Shown here: positions 42,430-54,689 of the stretch, one piece after another
Numbering within the stretch: the stretch's first letter is position 1
How the letters are laid out: the number at the start of each line of letters is the position of its first letter
Origin: Blasia pusilla
Lineage: Eukaryota; Marchantiophyta; Marchantiopsida; Blasiales
DNA length: 64,000 nucleotides
Reading direction: 5' to 3'
NCBI GenBank assembly: GCA_050084515.1
Contig: CM114272.1
Span: 39,494,001 to 39,558,000 of the forward strand
Notes under the pieces: model-generated
What the model was told of the DNA's origin: nothing
Databases searched by the model: none
What the model saw: the letters and a program-made list of their open reading frames with translations, nothing else
Translations under genes and position numbers: made by a program

Positions 42430-43450
42430 TCATGCCATCTTAGTTGTTTCGTTGTAATTAATCCTGGGTCTCAAAATACTTGAGCGATGTCTGTGAAGTC
42501 CTAAATAGTGACGCCACTTCCTCAAGAAATGGACCACTACAAACAACTCTTTCTCATGAGTGGGCCACCTTCTCTCGGTTTCACTGAGCTTCTTACTCTC
42601 GTAGGCTATAGGTCTTCCTTCCTGTACCAACATTCTTGCAATCGCAAAGTCACTAGCATCCGTATGCACCTCAAACGGCTTGTCAAACTCTAGCAGCTTC
42701 AACACTGGCTCCTGCGATAGGATCTCTTTGACTTGGTTGAACTTGTCATTCACTTCTTGGGTCCAGGTCATGTTAGCGTACTTTGCGGTCCAATCTATGA
42801 GAGGTCTCATAATACCTGAAAAGTTCCTCCCACAGGTTCAGTAGAGCTGCACCGCACCGATTAACCTCCTCATTCCCTTCACCGTGGAAGGCGGTTTCCA
42901 CTCGGCAATGGCTTTCACTTTGTCCATATCCGGACTAACTCCATCTTTGCTAACCACGTGACCCAAGATCTTGATCTTGTGCACTCCAAACTCACTCTTG
43001 TCCATATTCGCATATAGCTTGTTTGCCCTTAGTTTTGACAACACCGCCCTCAAATGTCGAGCGTGCTCTTCCAGTGACTTTGAATAGATGATTATATCAT
43101 CAATATAGATGATCACGTACTCATCCGTCTCCTCATGAAAAATGATGTTCCTCAATGTGGTGAACGTTGGAGGCACATTACACAGATTGAAGGGCATCAC
43201 CACAAACTCAAACGAGCCATATCTTGTTCTACACCCAGTCTTTTCCACACTTGCTTTGGCAATCCGAATCTGGTAATATCATGATTTCAAGTCAATCCTA
43301 CTAAAGTACTTTGCCCTTGACAATCTAGCAAAGAGGTCATCGATCCTCGAAAGAGGATAATTGTTTCTCATTGTCACTGTATTCAATGCACGCTAATCCA
43401 CACAGAGTCTCATCTTCCCATCCTTCTTCTTCACAAAGAGAAGAGACGCT
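42430..43450 (-). pseudogene. RT and RNase H of E
   Basis: RT: GSFEFVVMPFNLCNVPPTF, then VIIYIDDIIIYSKSLEEH (intact YIDD, near 43115) and VHKIKILGHVVSKDGV. RNase H: PFEVHTDASDFAIARMLVQE, SETERRWPTHEKELFVVV and RHYLG. Typical Ty3/gypsy order. Stops near 42837, 43260 and 43395 break the frame. Confidence 0.85.
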
Positions 43451-43668
43451 CCATACGGTGACTTGCTGGTTCTAATGTAGCCTTTCTCTAAGAGCTCACT
43501 TAACTAATTTTTCAGCTCAACCAGCCCCTCCTGATTCAATCTATATGGTGCCTTAGAAGGTGGTTGAGATTCAGGAATGACCTCTATCTTGTGATCGACT
43601 GCCCTATGTGGTGGCAACTCGTTCAGAAGCTCATTCGTCAAGACATCACCAAACTCCTTGAATACTCT

Positions 43669-44460
43669 CTATAGCAGTCCTAGGATTCCCCTTGAAGCCG
43701 CCGCTTGATCCTTGCATTTCTCGCTAGGGGTGTCCTCCACTTGTCTCATTAAGCAAAGGAATCCATCCTCCAACTCGCTCAAACTCCTCCTTGTAATGGC
43801 GTTCACCAACTCCTTCCTCACAGGCATCTCGCGAACCAACCTCACTTGCAACCATTTGCCTTTCACTGAGACACTCAACCTCAATGGACTTTGCCTTAGC
43901 TCCACCTCATACACATCCAAAAATGTGTTCCCCAAGACTATGTCGATGCCATCCATCTCGGACACCGTGAAATTCTCCTTCAACTTGAATACTCCGCATC
44001 CTATCGTCAAACCGAGTACCAACTCGGAAGTTCGTTGAGACTTGCCTCCGGCAAAGCCGACTCAAATGGGCTTGTACGCCTTAGAGGTTGACACACCCAA
44101 CTCCTTCACAATTCTTGGGCTTAGGAAGGAGTGCGAAGCACCTGTATCCATGAGCAACATCACATCGCGATCAGAAATTTTGGAACTTAGGCACACCAAG
44201 TTGGGCGTCCTCTTGGTGACTTGAAGGGAGGTCTCCAAACCTCCCGCCGACAAGTGCTTAGTAGCTAAGGCAATCATACTCCCATTACTAACCTTCGGTT
44301 TGGAGCATCCTTTTGCCATGTGACCAGGTTCGCCATAGTTGTAGCATACAACCTTGTTGTTTCCTAACTTTGGATGATGTGCTCCCTTTGGCTTAGCAAG
44401 GCGTTCTTGTCGCTTTGCTGCTGGGTTGAGAGACTCTCCCTTGGTCCCGTTCAACCCCAC
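43669..44460 (-). pseudogene. Zinc knuckle and protease of E
   Basis: VVCYNYGEPGHMAKGC is a CCHC knuckle with its second Cys changed to Tyr. LLMDTGASHSFLSPRIVKEL is the retropepsin DTGAS active site. GIDIVLGNTFLDVYEVEL supplies the ILG-type motif (usually G-x-x-WL). A stop at about 44060 splits it. Confidence 0.8.
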
Positions 44461-44461
44461 T

Positions 44462-44980
44462 CTAGACCCTCTTGGGTGCCCCTTTGTTTTTCAAAATTTT
44501 GGAAAAAGTTTTTGTCTCAAAGGGCTTCGATGTTTGGACCTCATCGTCCCCAATCCGCTCCGCTAGCCTCAAAAGCTCCACACAGGTGTTCGGCAACTCC
44601 GGCATTTTGTACAGGGCCTTCTTTCCACTCGGTTTGAGTCCACCGATGAATATCGCTATCAGCGATGCCTCATCCATCTTAGGAATGGAGTTCAACTTTG
44701 CGCTTAACTCCCTCACATAAGTGCTTAAGGGCCCAATCTGCCATAGTCGCACGAGCTCTACCCTATTGCGAATCTCTTGGTACTCCGGGGTGAATCGATC
44801 ACCAATCAGCATCTTGAACTCCTCCCAACTCAGAGTTGAACTGCCGGCCAGATCTCCTCCTCGTTTCTTGTATTCTTCCTCGAGCGTCTGGGGCTCGCCG
44901 CTGCCTCGGGTTTTCCCCAAGCGTCTGGTTACTCCCACAACCCCAATTTCTCGCTCACCAAGGATTAGCTTTGATACCAC
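44462..44980 (-). pseudogene. Gag of E, N-terminally deleted
   Basis: SWEEFKMLIGDRFTPEYQEI, LSTYVRELSAKLNSIPKM and FIGGLKPSGKKALYKM match the retrotransposon-gag core. The frame begins almost at the PBS, so the N-terminal part of gag is missing, probably by deletion. Confidence 0.75.
44962..44979 (-). promoter_or_regulatory. PBS of E (initiator tRNA-Met type)
   Basis: Minus strand reads TGGTATCAAAGCTAATCC, two bases after the CA end of the LTR. The first 12 bases differ by one from the common tRNA-iMet complement TGGTATCAGAGC. Confidence 0.7.
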
Positions 44981-44981
44981 A

Positions 44982-45904
44982 TGCCGTGCTCCTACTCTCC
45001 TTGAACGTCAATCTTAGTGTTGCGGAAACTTATGTTATGTAGAACACGCTCTCATCGCCAACCTGCACCCAAACGCACTCACGTTAGTGTGGCTTTGGGT
45101 CAAGCGGCCTTCCCACCCACCGAGTCCTCAACTCGGCATCTCATCAAGCTCAACCTTCCCTCATTCCTAGGTTCCCTACACAGGCAAGCCTTCCGAGACT
45201 TGGGACAGATTTTGTGGTTAGTCCAGGCACCTAAAATGGCGTTTGCGTGCCTAGTGGTCCCAAATGTCCAACGGACCTTGTATGAGCCCCTAATTGAGAC
45301 TCAAAATATGAGTCGTAAGTTGGAATCCAATAGGTATCTCCAAAATCCCTCTATTGAACTTGGTTTGGGTTTTGAAGCCCAACACCAAACTCACGATCTG
45401 TTCCGTGCCCTTGGGTTGCCCCGTGGCGTCCAAAGTGGGGTTTGAGTCCCAAGCACTCTTGGAGACCTTTCCCTTACTAGTACTTCTGGGAAACTCTAGG
45501 GTCCCCCTACCTTTGGGAAAGACCATCCGGGCCCCTCTTTTTGGCCCTCAACCCGACTCCTCTTACAGTCGGTTTTGGCCCATATCTCAACCTGTGCAAA
45601 GGCGTTTGCAAAGATCTTTAGTGCATTGGCACAGACTTGACATAAGCTCTCCAACGCTACCTTACTTGTCCCAAACGCTTCTTGGAACTCAAAGTTGTGG
45701 TCAAAAGTATAGTCGGAAACTCCCAAACGCTGCCCGCGTCTCAAGTTCGGTTTTCACCCCTTGGCCACGTCTCGTCCAAGACTTGACTTCTCTTAAGTCT
45801 AAGTATCGCCTTTGGTTCCTGTTTCCTGGTGACGACCACCACAACACATGAAAAACTCGAAATGCTTGCCTTGCTCACATCTCGCCCTTGTGTTTCCTTA
45901 ACGG
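44982..45904 (-). repeat. 5' LTR of E, truncated
   Basis: Matches 38999-39900. It breaks off after TTGTGTTTCCTTAAC, where the other copy continues for about 0.75 kb; sequence of element G follows immediately. Confidence 0.8.
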
Positions 45905-46211
45905 TGTCGGTGATAGAGACTTCTTGGTAGTCTTTTTCTTGCACCATCTTCTCAGTAAACTAATATGTAGTGAGCGTGGTTGGCTCTTCTCCAAGGAAGG
46001 ACTTACTCTGCTCTAGTTGTAAGATTTCTTCATCTATCTCATAACATTCTAGATAGCAAACATAGGACAAAGACTCTGTGTTGGACGTTGAGCCTTGGTC
46101 AGAAGTGTACTCCTCATCCATGGCAAGGTCTCACCTTGCAAAGGCCGAGACTTCCAAGACAACTTCACAAGCTTCTTTGGAGTACGGTTTGGTGCTTGGA
46201 AAAGTGAATCT

Positions 46212-46895
46212 TCATCTTTTCCAATCCGTGTTGACTTGCGCCCCATAGAGCCAAGGTCTTCCGATTAGTAGGGGGTAACCTATGATAGTCAAAGGGTGGA
46301 GGACAAGGTAGTCTAATAAAAATAGCACTCCTCCTATAATGGTGGGGATCTGGGTAAGTTGCCCCAATGGTAGCTTGCAAGATTGGTTGGCAAAGTGCAA
46401 GTACTTATCCGTGGGCTCATACTTAGTGTAACCTAGAGCCTGCACTGTTTGCTCTGTCATGATGTTGATGTTGCTTTCGGAGTCAATTGGGACTTTCTTG
46501 ATGGTATGCCCTTCAATTTCCACTTCCACCTCCAGGGCTCCAAGGTCTTCAACTTCTATGCGGAATAGGTCCACCATTGGGAGCTTCTTTGCTCCTATCT
46601 TCCTCTTTCGTCCCACTTTCCATTGTTGCAGAATCTTCCCATAAATGGGATTATCCATGAGTAGCTGCAATAAGGATATGTTTGGTGGACTGGCCGCCAA
46701 ATCCTTCAGCAAGTAATAAGCCTCCATTACCAGAGGGGAAGCAACCGAGGTCTCCACCCTTGGTTTGTCGTGCTTGGTTGAGGACTTCTTAAGTAAGGCT
46801 CCACTTATTTGCTCTTCATGGACATGGTTGTGTACTTGCTCCTCCACCTCATGATGGAAATATATCGAGTGATTACGATCAAAAGACAGGTCCAC
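46212..46895 (-). CDS. Protease region of G
   Basis: A 227-residue open frame: DLSFDRNHSIYFHHEVEEQ, then LLQLLMDNPIYGKILQQW, LPMVDLFRIEVEDLGALEVE, KKVPIDSESNINIMTE and YPLLIGRPWLYG. It aligns with A 11890-12597. The active-site DSG of A is DSE here, which should abolish activity. Confidence 0.75.
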   Translation of the reverse strand: MDLSFDRNHSIYFHHEVEEQVHNHVHEEQISGALLKKSSTKHDKPRVETSVASPLVMEAYYLLKDLAASPPNISLLQLLMDNPIYGKILQQWKVGRKRKIGAKKLPMVDLFRIEVEDLGALEVEVEIEGHTIKKVPIDSESNINIMTEQTVQALGYTKYEPTDKYLHFANQSCKLPLGQLTQIPTIIGGVLFLLDYLVLHPLTIIGYPLLIGRPWLYGAQVNTDWKR

Positions 46896-46922
46896 GTTGC
46901 CTTTCAGAATAGCCTTCTCTGC

Positions 46923-47426
46923 TCAAAGCGTCCCGACTGTCTTCTTCATAGCCGGTTTATTTTGCAAAGACAATGACTCTTGGGTCCTTGCACTTGCGGT
47001 CTTCTGAGCCTTCGACCATGTTTCCACTGCAAAGACTTTGCTGAGGATATCTTTGGTCCAATCTGAGGACTCTTCATCGATCTTTGTCTCAGGGCCCTCT
47101 TCTTTAATGGTCACCTTCTTATCTTTTGGTGACATGATAATATCTTTTGGTGACGTGACATCTTCTACTCTTACTAACTGCACATTAACCTCATTCTTGG
47201 CTTCTGTCGGTGTAGGTGGAGTAGTGAAATATTTGACCAAGAGCCTTGGAACTTGCGGCTCCAAGAATTCCACCGCATTGTGTCCTCCTTTCTTGCAATT
47301 GCCACATTGGGGGTTCAGCCCAATGGGTCTCTTTGGGTTTGGAAGATTTATTGCCCAGTAATTGGCTGCCCTACAATTATAACAAAAATTTCTCTTGATA
47401 GGTGGGGTGAACGCTGCTGGTCCCAT
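46923..47426 (-). pseudogene. Nucleocapsid/linker of G
   Basis: PPIKRNFCYNCRAANYWAIN and CGNCKKGGHNAVEFLEPQ are two zinc-knuckle-like motifs (the last Cys is Phe). They match A at 11390-11560 (PPIKRNCCY..., KKGGHTTVECPEP). A charged linker follows. Confidence 0.7.
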
Positions 47427-47480
47427 AATCTGTCTTAGAGGCCTTTGCTCTCCATACTTAGAGGGTACATATCTGGGAAT

Positions 47481-48123
47481 CTACCTAAGAGGAGCACCAG
47501 CCCCTGGAAATGGATTCCTAGACTTCTCCAAAGCCTCGTAGGCTTCTATAGAGGCAATGATCGTTGCTAATGAGTCTCTTTGCCCTCTGCGACAATAATG
47601 ATCCATCTCCTTGGATAGACCAGACACATACCAATCCACCAGTTGTGACACAGTGGTGTGCTCCAGCTTCCCGACCAAGCTGCGGAATCTTTGAGTGTAC
47701 TCTCTCAAAGTCTCTTTCTTCCTCCTCTTGAGATTACAAAGCTTTGTAAGTAGGCGATCGTCAAATTCCAAGTTTCGAAACTCATGAAGAAACGCCTTTA
47801 GCAGGGTTTCCCAAGTTTCCAGGTGTTCCGCTTCTATTCCCTCATACCATTGAGTGGCACGCTTCTTTCAGAGTCCAAGAAAGACTCTAAGAAGATCTTC
47901 CTCCAATCCTTCTCCATTTGCTTTTGCTACATGGATAAACTCCAGAATAAAGTCATCTGCATCATCTCGCTTGCTTCCTGCAAAGGTGGGGTACTTGAGT
48001 AGCAATTTGCATGGTTGTGCCATTGGTGCTTTGCTGTCTTCGCTACTAAGAAGACTTCCATCACCTGATTGGGAAGGCACGTCCCCTATGGTACCATTAT
48101 CGTTCTCTCTGTCTGAGCTATAA
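47481..48123 (-). pseudogene. Gag of G
   Basis: YPTFAGSKRDDADDFILEFI, AKANGEGLEEDLLRVFLG, then KKETLREYTQRFRSLVGKLE and LVDWYVSGLSKEMDHYC. Clear homology to the gag of A; a shift lies near 47770-47870. Confidence 0.8.
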
Positions 48124-48570
48124 TGGCTGGACGGCTCCCACTCCTCTTGCGGGTCTGTCTTCGTCGATGAATCAGGAGGCCCAGGCGACTTCCTCCTTTC
48201 CTGTCTTCGCCCAAAAGGCTTTGGACAAAGAGGGGAATGGTTCTTCGTAGGTGTCCATGGTAGTCTCCAGGCACATCACTCTTCTCTTTCTCTTCTTCGT
48301 CGCTCGGCTCTTTGCTTGCGCGTCTCAACACTTCTTTCTCCATCCATCCAAAACTTCCAAAGATCTTTTTGCCAAGCACCTCACCCAACACGCAAGGCTC
48401 CACTCCATGGGAATGAAGACTCCTTGGATGGCTTCTTATTTCCACGATACCCTCTGCGCGGGATGATCCTCCGCCAGTAGTACCTGCCCTACACCAAGTG
48501 GCGGTCCAGCGACTTGTTCTACTCCCATACCCCACTCTCTCGCTACCTCTCCTTGCTTGGGAGATCTTGT

Positions 48571-48590
48571 GATCCCCCGTAGCGGTGCCA
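48571..48590 (-). promoter_or_regulatory. PBS of G (tRNA-Asp-like)
   Basis: Minus strand TGGCACCGCTACGGGGGATC differs from the tRNA-Asp complement found in A at four of 20 positions. Confidence 0.7.
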
Positions 48591-48599
48591 AAACTTCCT

Positions 48600-50140
48600 T
48601 ACCTAATTCCTTATGTATTGTAGAACTCAAGGAAAAAGGTACTCCTTTAATCGAAAAGTATTAAGTTCGTTCCCAAGATATCACCGTTTCTTGAGTAAAG
48701 AGAGGTTTTATAAGAAATAACAAGGACAACTCCTTCTTCACTAACTTTATTGACTAACTACAACTACAATATCTTTCTGAATACTAAAGAATAAAAATAT
48801 TTTCTTCCCTCTTGGAAAAGACTCTTCTCAAGTGCAGACAAAGACTCTTGCAAATCTTGAATAACAAAGCTCCACAAAAGACCTCAAAGAGATCTCAAGA
48901 ATGGCGGCTCACCCTACTTTAAGAACTGAATCTGTTATGGCAGGTTACTCATTGTCTAACAACTTTCCTACGCTCTTCTTGATTATCTTCTAGAATTTTG
49001 AAATCACAAGACTCAACTCTCATTCCTACTACAGCCCAATAAGATTTTACACTCAACCTCGCACATCAAAAAGCATGAGAGAAGACACTTCTGCTACATC
49101 AAAGAGTGGAAAGAACTAGAAAGTATTGCAAGCTTCACAGAGTAGAAGACTCTTTGGCTTGGATTATCCCCAAATAACTCCTTACACAACCTACCAAGAC
49201 TACTAGGAAACTCAAGATACAAGGGAATGACCCCTTGCTCTTCTTCTCTATTCTTTAAATAGTCTCTTACAATTCCTGATTGATCTTCCTATTCTACTCT
49301 AGATTTCTAATTGATAATCCTCTTCCTTGGTTCAGATTCTCCAACCCTTCACCTTCCTAAGCTGGTTGGTTGCCTTGGCGAGTCATTTTTGCTTCCTTTT
49401 GAACCGCTGCGCCGCTCCATTTCCGGCTTCCAAAACCGCCGTGATAGTTCATTATTTACAGTCTTCGTAGTCTTAGCATTCCTATCTCCGTGATCCTATC
49501 TTCGCAAAGACTCTTATCCTAATGCCGCAGCGAAGAGTCCTTCCTCGACTTTTCTTTCCTTTTGCTTTCAAATATTCTTTCTCTTTCTATTCCTAGACTT
49601 CCTATACTTTTCCGGTTCTTGTGAAGACTCTTTAATTCCTCTTCTTCTTCCTCTTCCTTCTTAGATTTCTTAGCCTTTGCTCTTGGGTCTTGGGTCTTCG
49701 TTCTTTGTACCCAGTCTTTGCACAAAGACTTCCTCCAATCTTCTTTTGCAAAGAAGCTTTTTCTAGTCTTTGTTGACAGTCTTCATCACTATTCCTATTG
49801 CGGTCTTCCTTGCGAAGTACCCGCGCTTCTTATTCTAGTTTATTTTCCCCTCTTTCCCTAATTTTACACAATCCTCACTCTTCCAAGACAGTCCTTAATC
49901 TCTTACTATTTCTTGTCTTTTCATGAGAGTTCTAGCATCCCATGTTTTCACAACCCATTCTGTAAGGTATATATCTTTACTTCCGGTATTGAGTCTTTTA
50001 GTCTTCACTTAAAGAAGACTTCACTACAATTATGTACAAAACTTGATCTTTATACCAAAATTTCAAAAATGCAGGCACTACAATATGATAGCTCTTGTTC
50101 CTCCAAATATGAATGTGAATGAAGGGTTTGGAAATTAGTT
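48600..50140 (-). repeat. 5' LTR region of G
   Basis: Noncoding, pyrimidine-rich on the plus strand, with a TATA-like TTTAAATAG near 49256 and iterated AAGACTCTT words. It lies directly upstream of the PBS, so it should be the LTR. The outer end is placed only approximately, before Helitron similarity begins. Confidence 0.45.
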
Positions 50141-52925
50141 TGGGGCTTGTTAGGAAAGTCAGATAGTCTCTTTCCTTGATTTTGTAAGTAATAGTGGACT
50201 TCCAACAATGCAGCTATCAATTATACCATCATCAAAATGAAGATTAGGAACTCATGTTTTTTGCAATGCAAAAATTTCATAAAATGTCCAAATCATGGTA
50301 AGTTTCTTTAATGCTCAATAGAAGATACTATTAGGAAGGAAACAAATGATTTAAGGAGTGACAGTCATTTCTTACCTCACATTGTTCATATAAGAGATCT
50401 TCTACCAACGGACTCAAGATCTGATTCCATAGTGTAGCTTGTTGAGCCATTGTGTTGTAAGCTAGAATAATTGCAAATAGCCGGAAAAATAAAGACCCCT
50501 TTGGATCGGAGAAGCTTCCTCAAAGAAAGAGAACACTTCTCGATCATCCTCTAAATGTCTCAATTGGATAACAGCCTCCTTAAATGTTTGATTTAATATT
50601 CCATCAACATTTCTCAAGTATTCGTATGTAGTTGCTCCTTAAACATTATGGAGAAGTAATCTCAATCAATGATTTTCTGCTTCACCTATGGATGAGTGAA
50701 ATAAATTAGCTCAATCCCTTCCACAACCATTCACTCACTTTAGAGGATGAAATATAAAAGCGAAATCCAATGTACCAAAAAAAAATATAATAAACTTTTG
50801 AATATTCATGTGGATGAGTAAGGTATAAGCGGTCGATGGGATGCCTGCAACATTTCTTTTTTGTATCCTACGAATCCCCCTCGTTTTAGTCCAACAATAA
50901 TATGTTGGAAAATCTATATACAAATATTTTTCTGGCAATGGAGTCAGATAGATTAGTTGCAAACCATTGTGTCAAAGTTGTCTCTCTATTTAGTTGCAAA
51001 ACATCTCTTGGGGCGTCACTATCATTGAAATACACCATTTTCTACTCTGGAAGATGAACAGCTACTCGCACAATACTTGGAAGATCAACATGTAGACTTA
51101 ACTTGAAGATTTTCCAACATGCCTCTGAAGAAGATATATATGCATAAGAATAATGCCAAGTATTGAAGTAAGGAGAATGAAAAAATAAACTGTAAAAAGA
51201 AATTATAATTCAACCAAAAATCATCGATTAGTAGAATCATACCTTGCATCAAGATATGACGTTGTCTCATCAATGACTTCCATTGTGGTGGATGTTTCCA
51301 TTTCTTTTGATAACTTAAATATCACCACATCGGATCCCTTATATACATATTTATATAAGTACTTCACGCCATAAATACTACTTATGATCTCCAAATTAAT
51401 ATGACAATCAAAGAGGGTGCACAACATAGGATTATAGGGTACGACCCAATGATTATCCAATGAGTGTTGGTGCTTGGTTATTTCCCTCCCATTCCCTAAT
51501 CTACAAAAAAAATTTAACAAAATATGAATACATCGATGTTATATGGCTTATAAAAATAGTAATAAAGAAAAGCCAAGATGAAAAGAACCTTACTTGCGAT
51601 ACATCGGGTAACCATCTTCCATCTCTGTAGTGTTGGTTGCAAAAGTTTTAGAATAGCCTTAGGTATAATTTTTTGTTTCTTTATCCATACATGGTGCATT
51701 TGGATTTAATGGTCCACATGGACTATGAACGATGCAATTAGTGACAGTAGAACACAATCTTAGGTGGGTAGCTTGATCTCAAATTTTTGTTGAAATGATA
51801 CGATTTTAATCAGAAGTGGTACATGGTTTATCCTCATCACCTAAAATAATAAGAACCTACACATGTGGCAAACCTCTATTTTGGAATTCCTCCAGATGGA
51901 TGCATCCGATATTTTCTTTTTGATGATAAGTCGCAATAGCTCCTTCTTTTTCTTCTCAAAGACCCGCACAACCAAATTAGGTTGATCAACAGTTGATTGT
52001 CCAAGTAATAAGGGTGATGTAATCTGCTCCCACTTAGGATTGCATGTCATGGTCAAAAAATAGTCCGGATTCCCCCCAATATCTCAAAATTTCCATTGCA
52101 TCTTGATACATATGACGTGGCCCTCTAGTAAAAGAAGAGGGTAATATGATGTGTTTCCCAAACCTCATATTATCCACATCATGTCGATGCATGGCATCCT
52201 TTAAACCTTGATATAATTCAATCCTCAACTCCTTTTGATTTAAGTAAATCCATAATAATATTTTCATCTCTACAGTGGCATCAAGGTCAACCATATATTC
52301 TTGAGTAAGTTAGCCAAATCGCAATAAGCAATTTTCATCTTCATCTCCAATCCGCGTTTGAAGTCAAAACATGCAAATTGCAAGGCCGTAACATTCTTTG
52401 ACCTTCTTTTCTCAATATTATCACCATCAAGTCTTTCCTCATCTATACAATCATGTGAAGGTTCAATGTGTCCCTCCTCCCCATGAATAACATGGCCTAG
52501 TTATCCGGGTCTTCGAGTCTCCCGCATGGTATTTCAAGATGCCAACCTGCTTCACCATAGAAAATAATAGAACAAAGTGTAATGGAATATACGATTCATT
52601 CAAGTCAGATATGCGCCTCAAATCCTCTTCCATGTAGTTATACAATTATATCATGATGGCCAACTTGTTCACTTCTATCACTTGGTAAAATAGCTACAAC
52701 CTCAGAAGTAGTTGGTAAATTATAACGCTTTGCATTGAGACCTTTCTTACTTGCCTTGAGAATGATCCGCATATTAAGATCACTTGCTTCATATGCCATA
52801 TGATGAAAGATATTCACATATGGATTGCACTCATGCAACATGTCTTGTAGTCCTTTCAAGATGTTTATGTTAAGATCAAAAGATCTAGACATAACTGGAC
52901 GCGTCTCCTTTCGAGACTCATCTTC
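50141..52925 (-). pseudogene. Helitron Rep-helicase protein, decayed
   Basis: Minus-strand pieces in order: IILPSSFTRGPRHMYQDAME (52100-52170), TMTCNPKWEQITSPLLLGQS (Rep-side Helitron motif, about 52000), HHVWIKKQK with upstream VHSPCGPLNPNAPC (51680-51730), VVPYNPMLCTLFDCHINLEI and VKYLYKYVYKGSD (51330-51450), then DETTSYLDARYDS, and FPTYYCWTKTRGIRRIQ (about 50870). These are the consecutive landmarks of plant Helitron replicases, which mobilise by rolling-circle replication. The Pif1 helicase part is not readable. Many stops. Confidence 0.75.
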
Positions 52926-54241
52926 CTGAAGTTTGGGTTCCGCATTTGGTTCTGGTTTCCTTAGTTGGAACCATAAACACATGAAAAACTTGAAACACTC
53001 TCTGCGCTTGCGTCTCGCACTTGTGTTTCTCTAACTCCAAAGCGCAAACCATCCTAGCGTGAGCTCGCTACAGTTTGGATGTTCTGCTTGCGCTTGTTTG
53101 GTTATGAGGGTCGTGACAGTCACCCCTCTTTAGAGGTTGATTCCCTCATCAACACAAACCTTTTTAATATCAAGTCATTTTTGGAAAAGCTGACCCCTTG
53201 ACATCGAATTGCATTCTCGCAGCTAACCTGCAATTCATTCTTGTTTTTTGGCTTAACTCTTAGGTTGTCGCTTGCAACACTTAGCATTATTTAGCATCTC
53301 CTCTTCAATGAGCCTAGACTGATTCTCAATCGATCTAACCTATCAAATAAGCTTACCAAGGTCGCTACCTAAGACTTCTCTTGCTCATATTTTGTAAACA
53401 TCTCATGTTTTTACACAATACACAATTTGTACTACTCTTGGGTCGTTCTTGTATTCGAGTTAGGCGCGTCATTAAGTTCACTCATGCACTCATGAGTAAG
53501 ATCACCCCAAGCCCCAAGACAGAGTGATCTGCCCTGCTGACGCTAGGGTGAGCCCAAGTGTTAGTTACCCAACACAGGTCTTGTTCTAAGTACTTATCCG
53601 AATACAAACTCTCGCCACAAATACTCCTTGTCTATCCTCTTGACGTACATCCTAAGCTTATGAGGAACCACTCATTGCCATGCACTACCAAAGACAAATT
53701 ACAAATAACACAAGCATCGAATCTCCACATTCATGCATTCCTTTATTGCAACACTAGCCTGTTCTAGTTACAATGGCCTTTGGCCCAAGCTTCCTATGGC
53801 ACAAGTCATGCCCCTAGCTACTTCGTGTACTAACGCATGTGCTTCCCTTGCAACCATTTGAAGTATTGCAACACCTGTTGCGCGAGTTCCAAGTCTGTCT
53901 CCACAATCCAAGTTGCCTCTTTCACATGGTAGCCCTTCCACTTGACCAAGTACTTGTACTTATTGGCCCTACGCCTCGAACGCAAGATGGTCTCCCCCTC
54001 AAACTCCGGTTCTTCACTCGTGATTACCGGTTGCGGTCTCAACGCTTGTCTTCGCTGGGGACTCTCATTATCCTGAAGATACTTCTTCAAAAATGACACA
54101 TAGAAAGTGGGATGTATCCTAAACTCTTTTGGAAGCTCCAATGTATACACGTCCTCAAACGGGTTTTCCTTTATCACATACGGTCCAACATACTTGGCAA
54201 ATAGCTTTGCCGACAACTCCTTCAAAAGAGTGAGATTCTTC
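52926..54241 (-). mobile_element. F: 3' fragment of an E-family chromovirus
   Basis: 52932-about 53800 matches the outer half of the E LTR (39811-40670). 53830-54241 encodes the integrase C terminus and chromodomain (ENPFEDVYTLELPKEFRIHP, then YLVKWKGYHVKEATWIVE), with the aromatic-cage Trp kept. It is cut at both ends: by Helitron sequence on the left and by unrelated sequence on the right. Confidence 0.75.
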
Positions 54242-54689
54242 TGGTTGGTGACTCGTTCATTGTTGGAGATGCCTATCCCGTTGGGGGCGCCCTGGTTGGG
54301 CCTCTCTCCATAGCGAAGCATGGCGAACGGGGCGATAGGGGCATGTCTCGAGCATTTCTCAGTTTCGCGGACTAGCTCAAGGTCTGGCTATGATGGACAC
54401 CGGATTGGAGGGGCTGGTTGGTTGGTGACTCGTTCATTGTTGGAGACGTCTATCCCGTTGGGGGCGCCCTTCGAGGCAACTCGTGGTAGCTCGGGGCGAG
54501 TGGGCGTGAGAGGCGGAGTAAGGAGCAAGGAGGAAGCAAGCAAGCTTGCTTGCTTGGGCGTGAGGCAATTTTTGCAGGATTTGTGATTTGAGTGTCGCAT
54601 AACTGGTCACCCATCTTTGGGCTATTTTGCCTGGAAGACGCTTAACTGCTGAGTTCTTAACTATCCCAGTGTACACACTAGTGTAGCTC
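54242..54689. repeat. Noncoding junction with 50-bp direct repeats and a 22-bp palindrome
   Basis: 54242-54291 and 54419-54468 are direct repeats (TTGGTGACTCGTTCATTGTT..., two differences). AAGCAAGCAAG/CTTGCTTGCTT at 54534-54555 is a perfect palindrome. No ORF or known element is recognised. Confidence 0.6.

Larger units (their letters stand above)
38999..45904 (-). mobile_element. E: chromovirus-type Ty3/gypsy element, minus strand
   Basis: Reading on the minus strand: 5' LTR (truncated, 44982-45904), PBS, short gag, protease, RT, RNase H, integrase, chromodomain and 3' LTR (38999-about 40670). The chromodomain and initiator-Met-type PBS mark a chromovirus. All coding parts have stops. The 5' LTR lacks its upstream half and is fused to element G at 45905. 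F (52926-54241) belongs to the same family. Confidence 0.85.
45905..50140 (-). mobile_element. G: Tat/Athila-like element related to A, minus strand, 3' truncated
   Basis: On the minus strand: LTR region (about 50140-48600), PBS, gag, zinc knuckle, protease, and the first residues of RT (MVQEKDYQEVSITDT, matching A). It stops at 45905, where the E LTR begins. Order and residues match A throughout. The rest of pol is not in the window. Confidence 0.75.
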
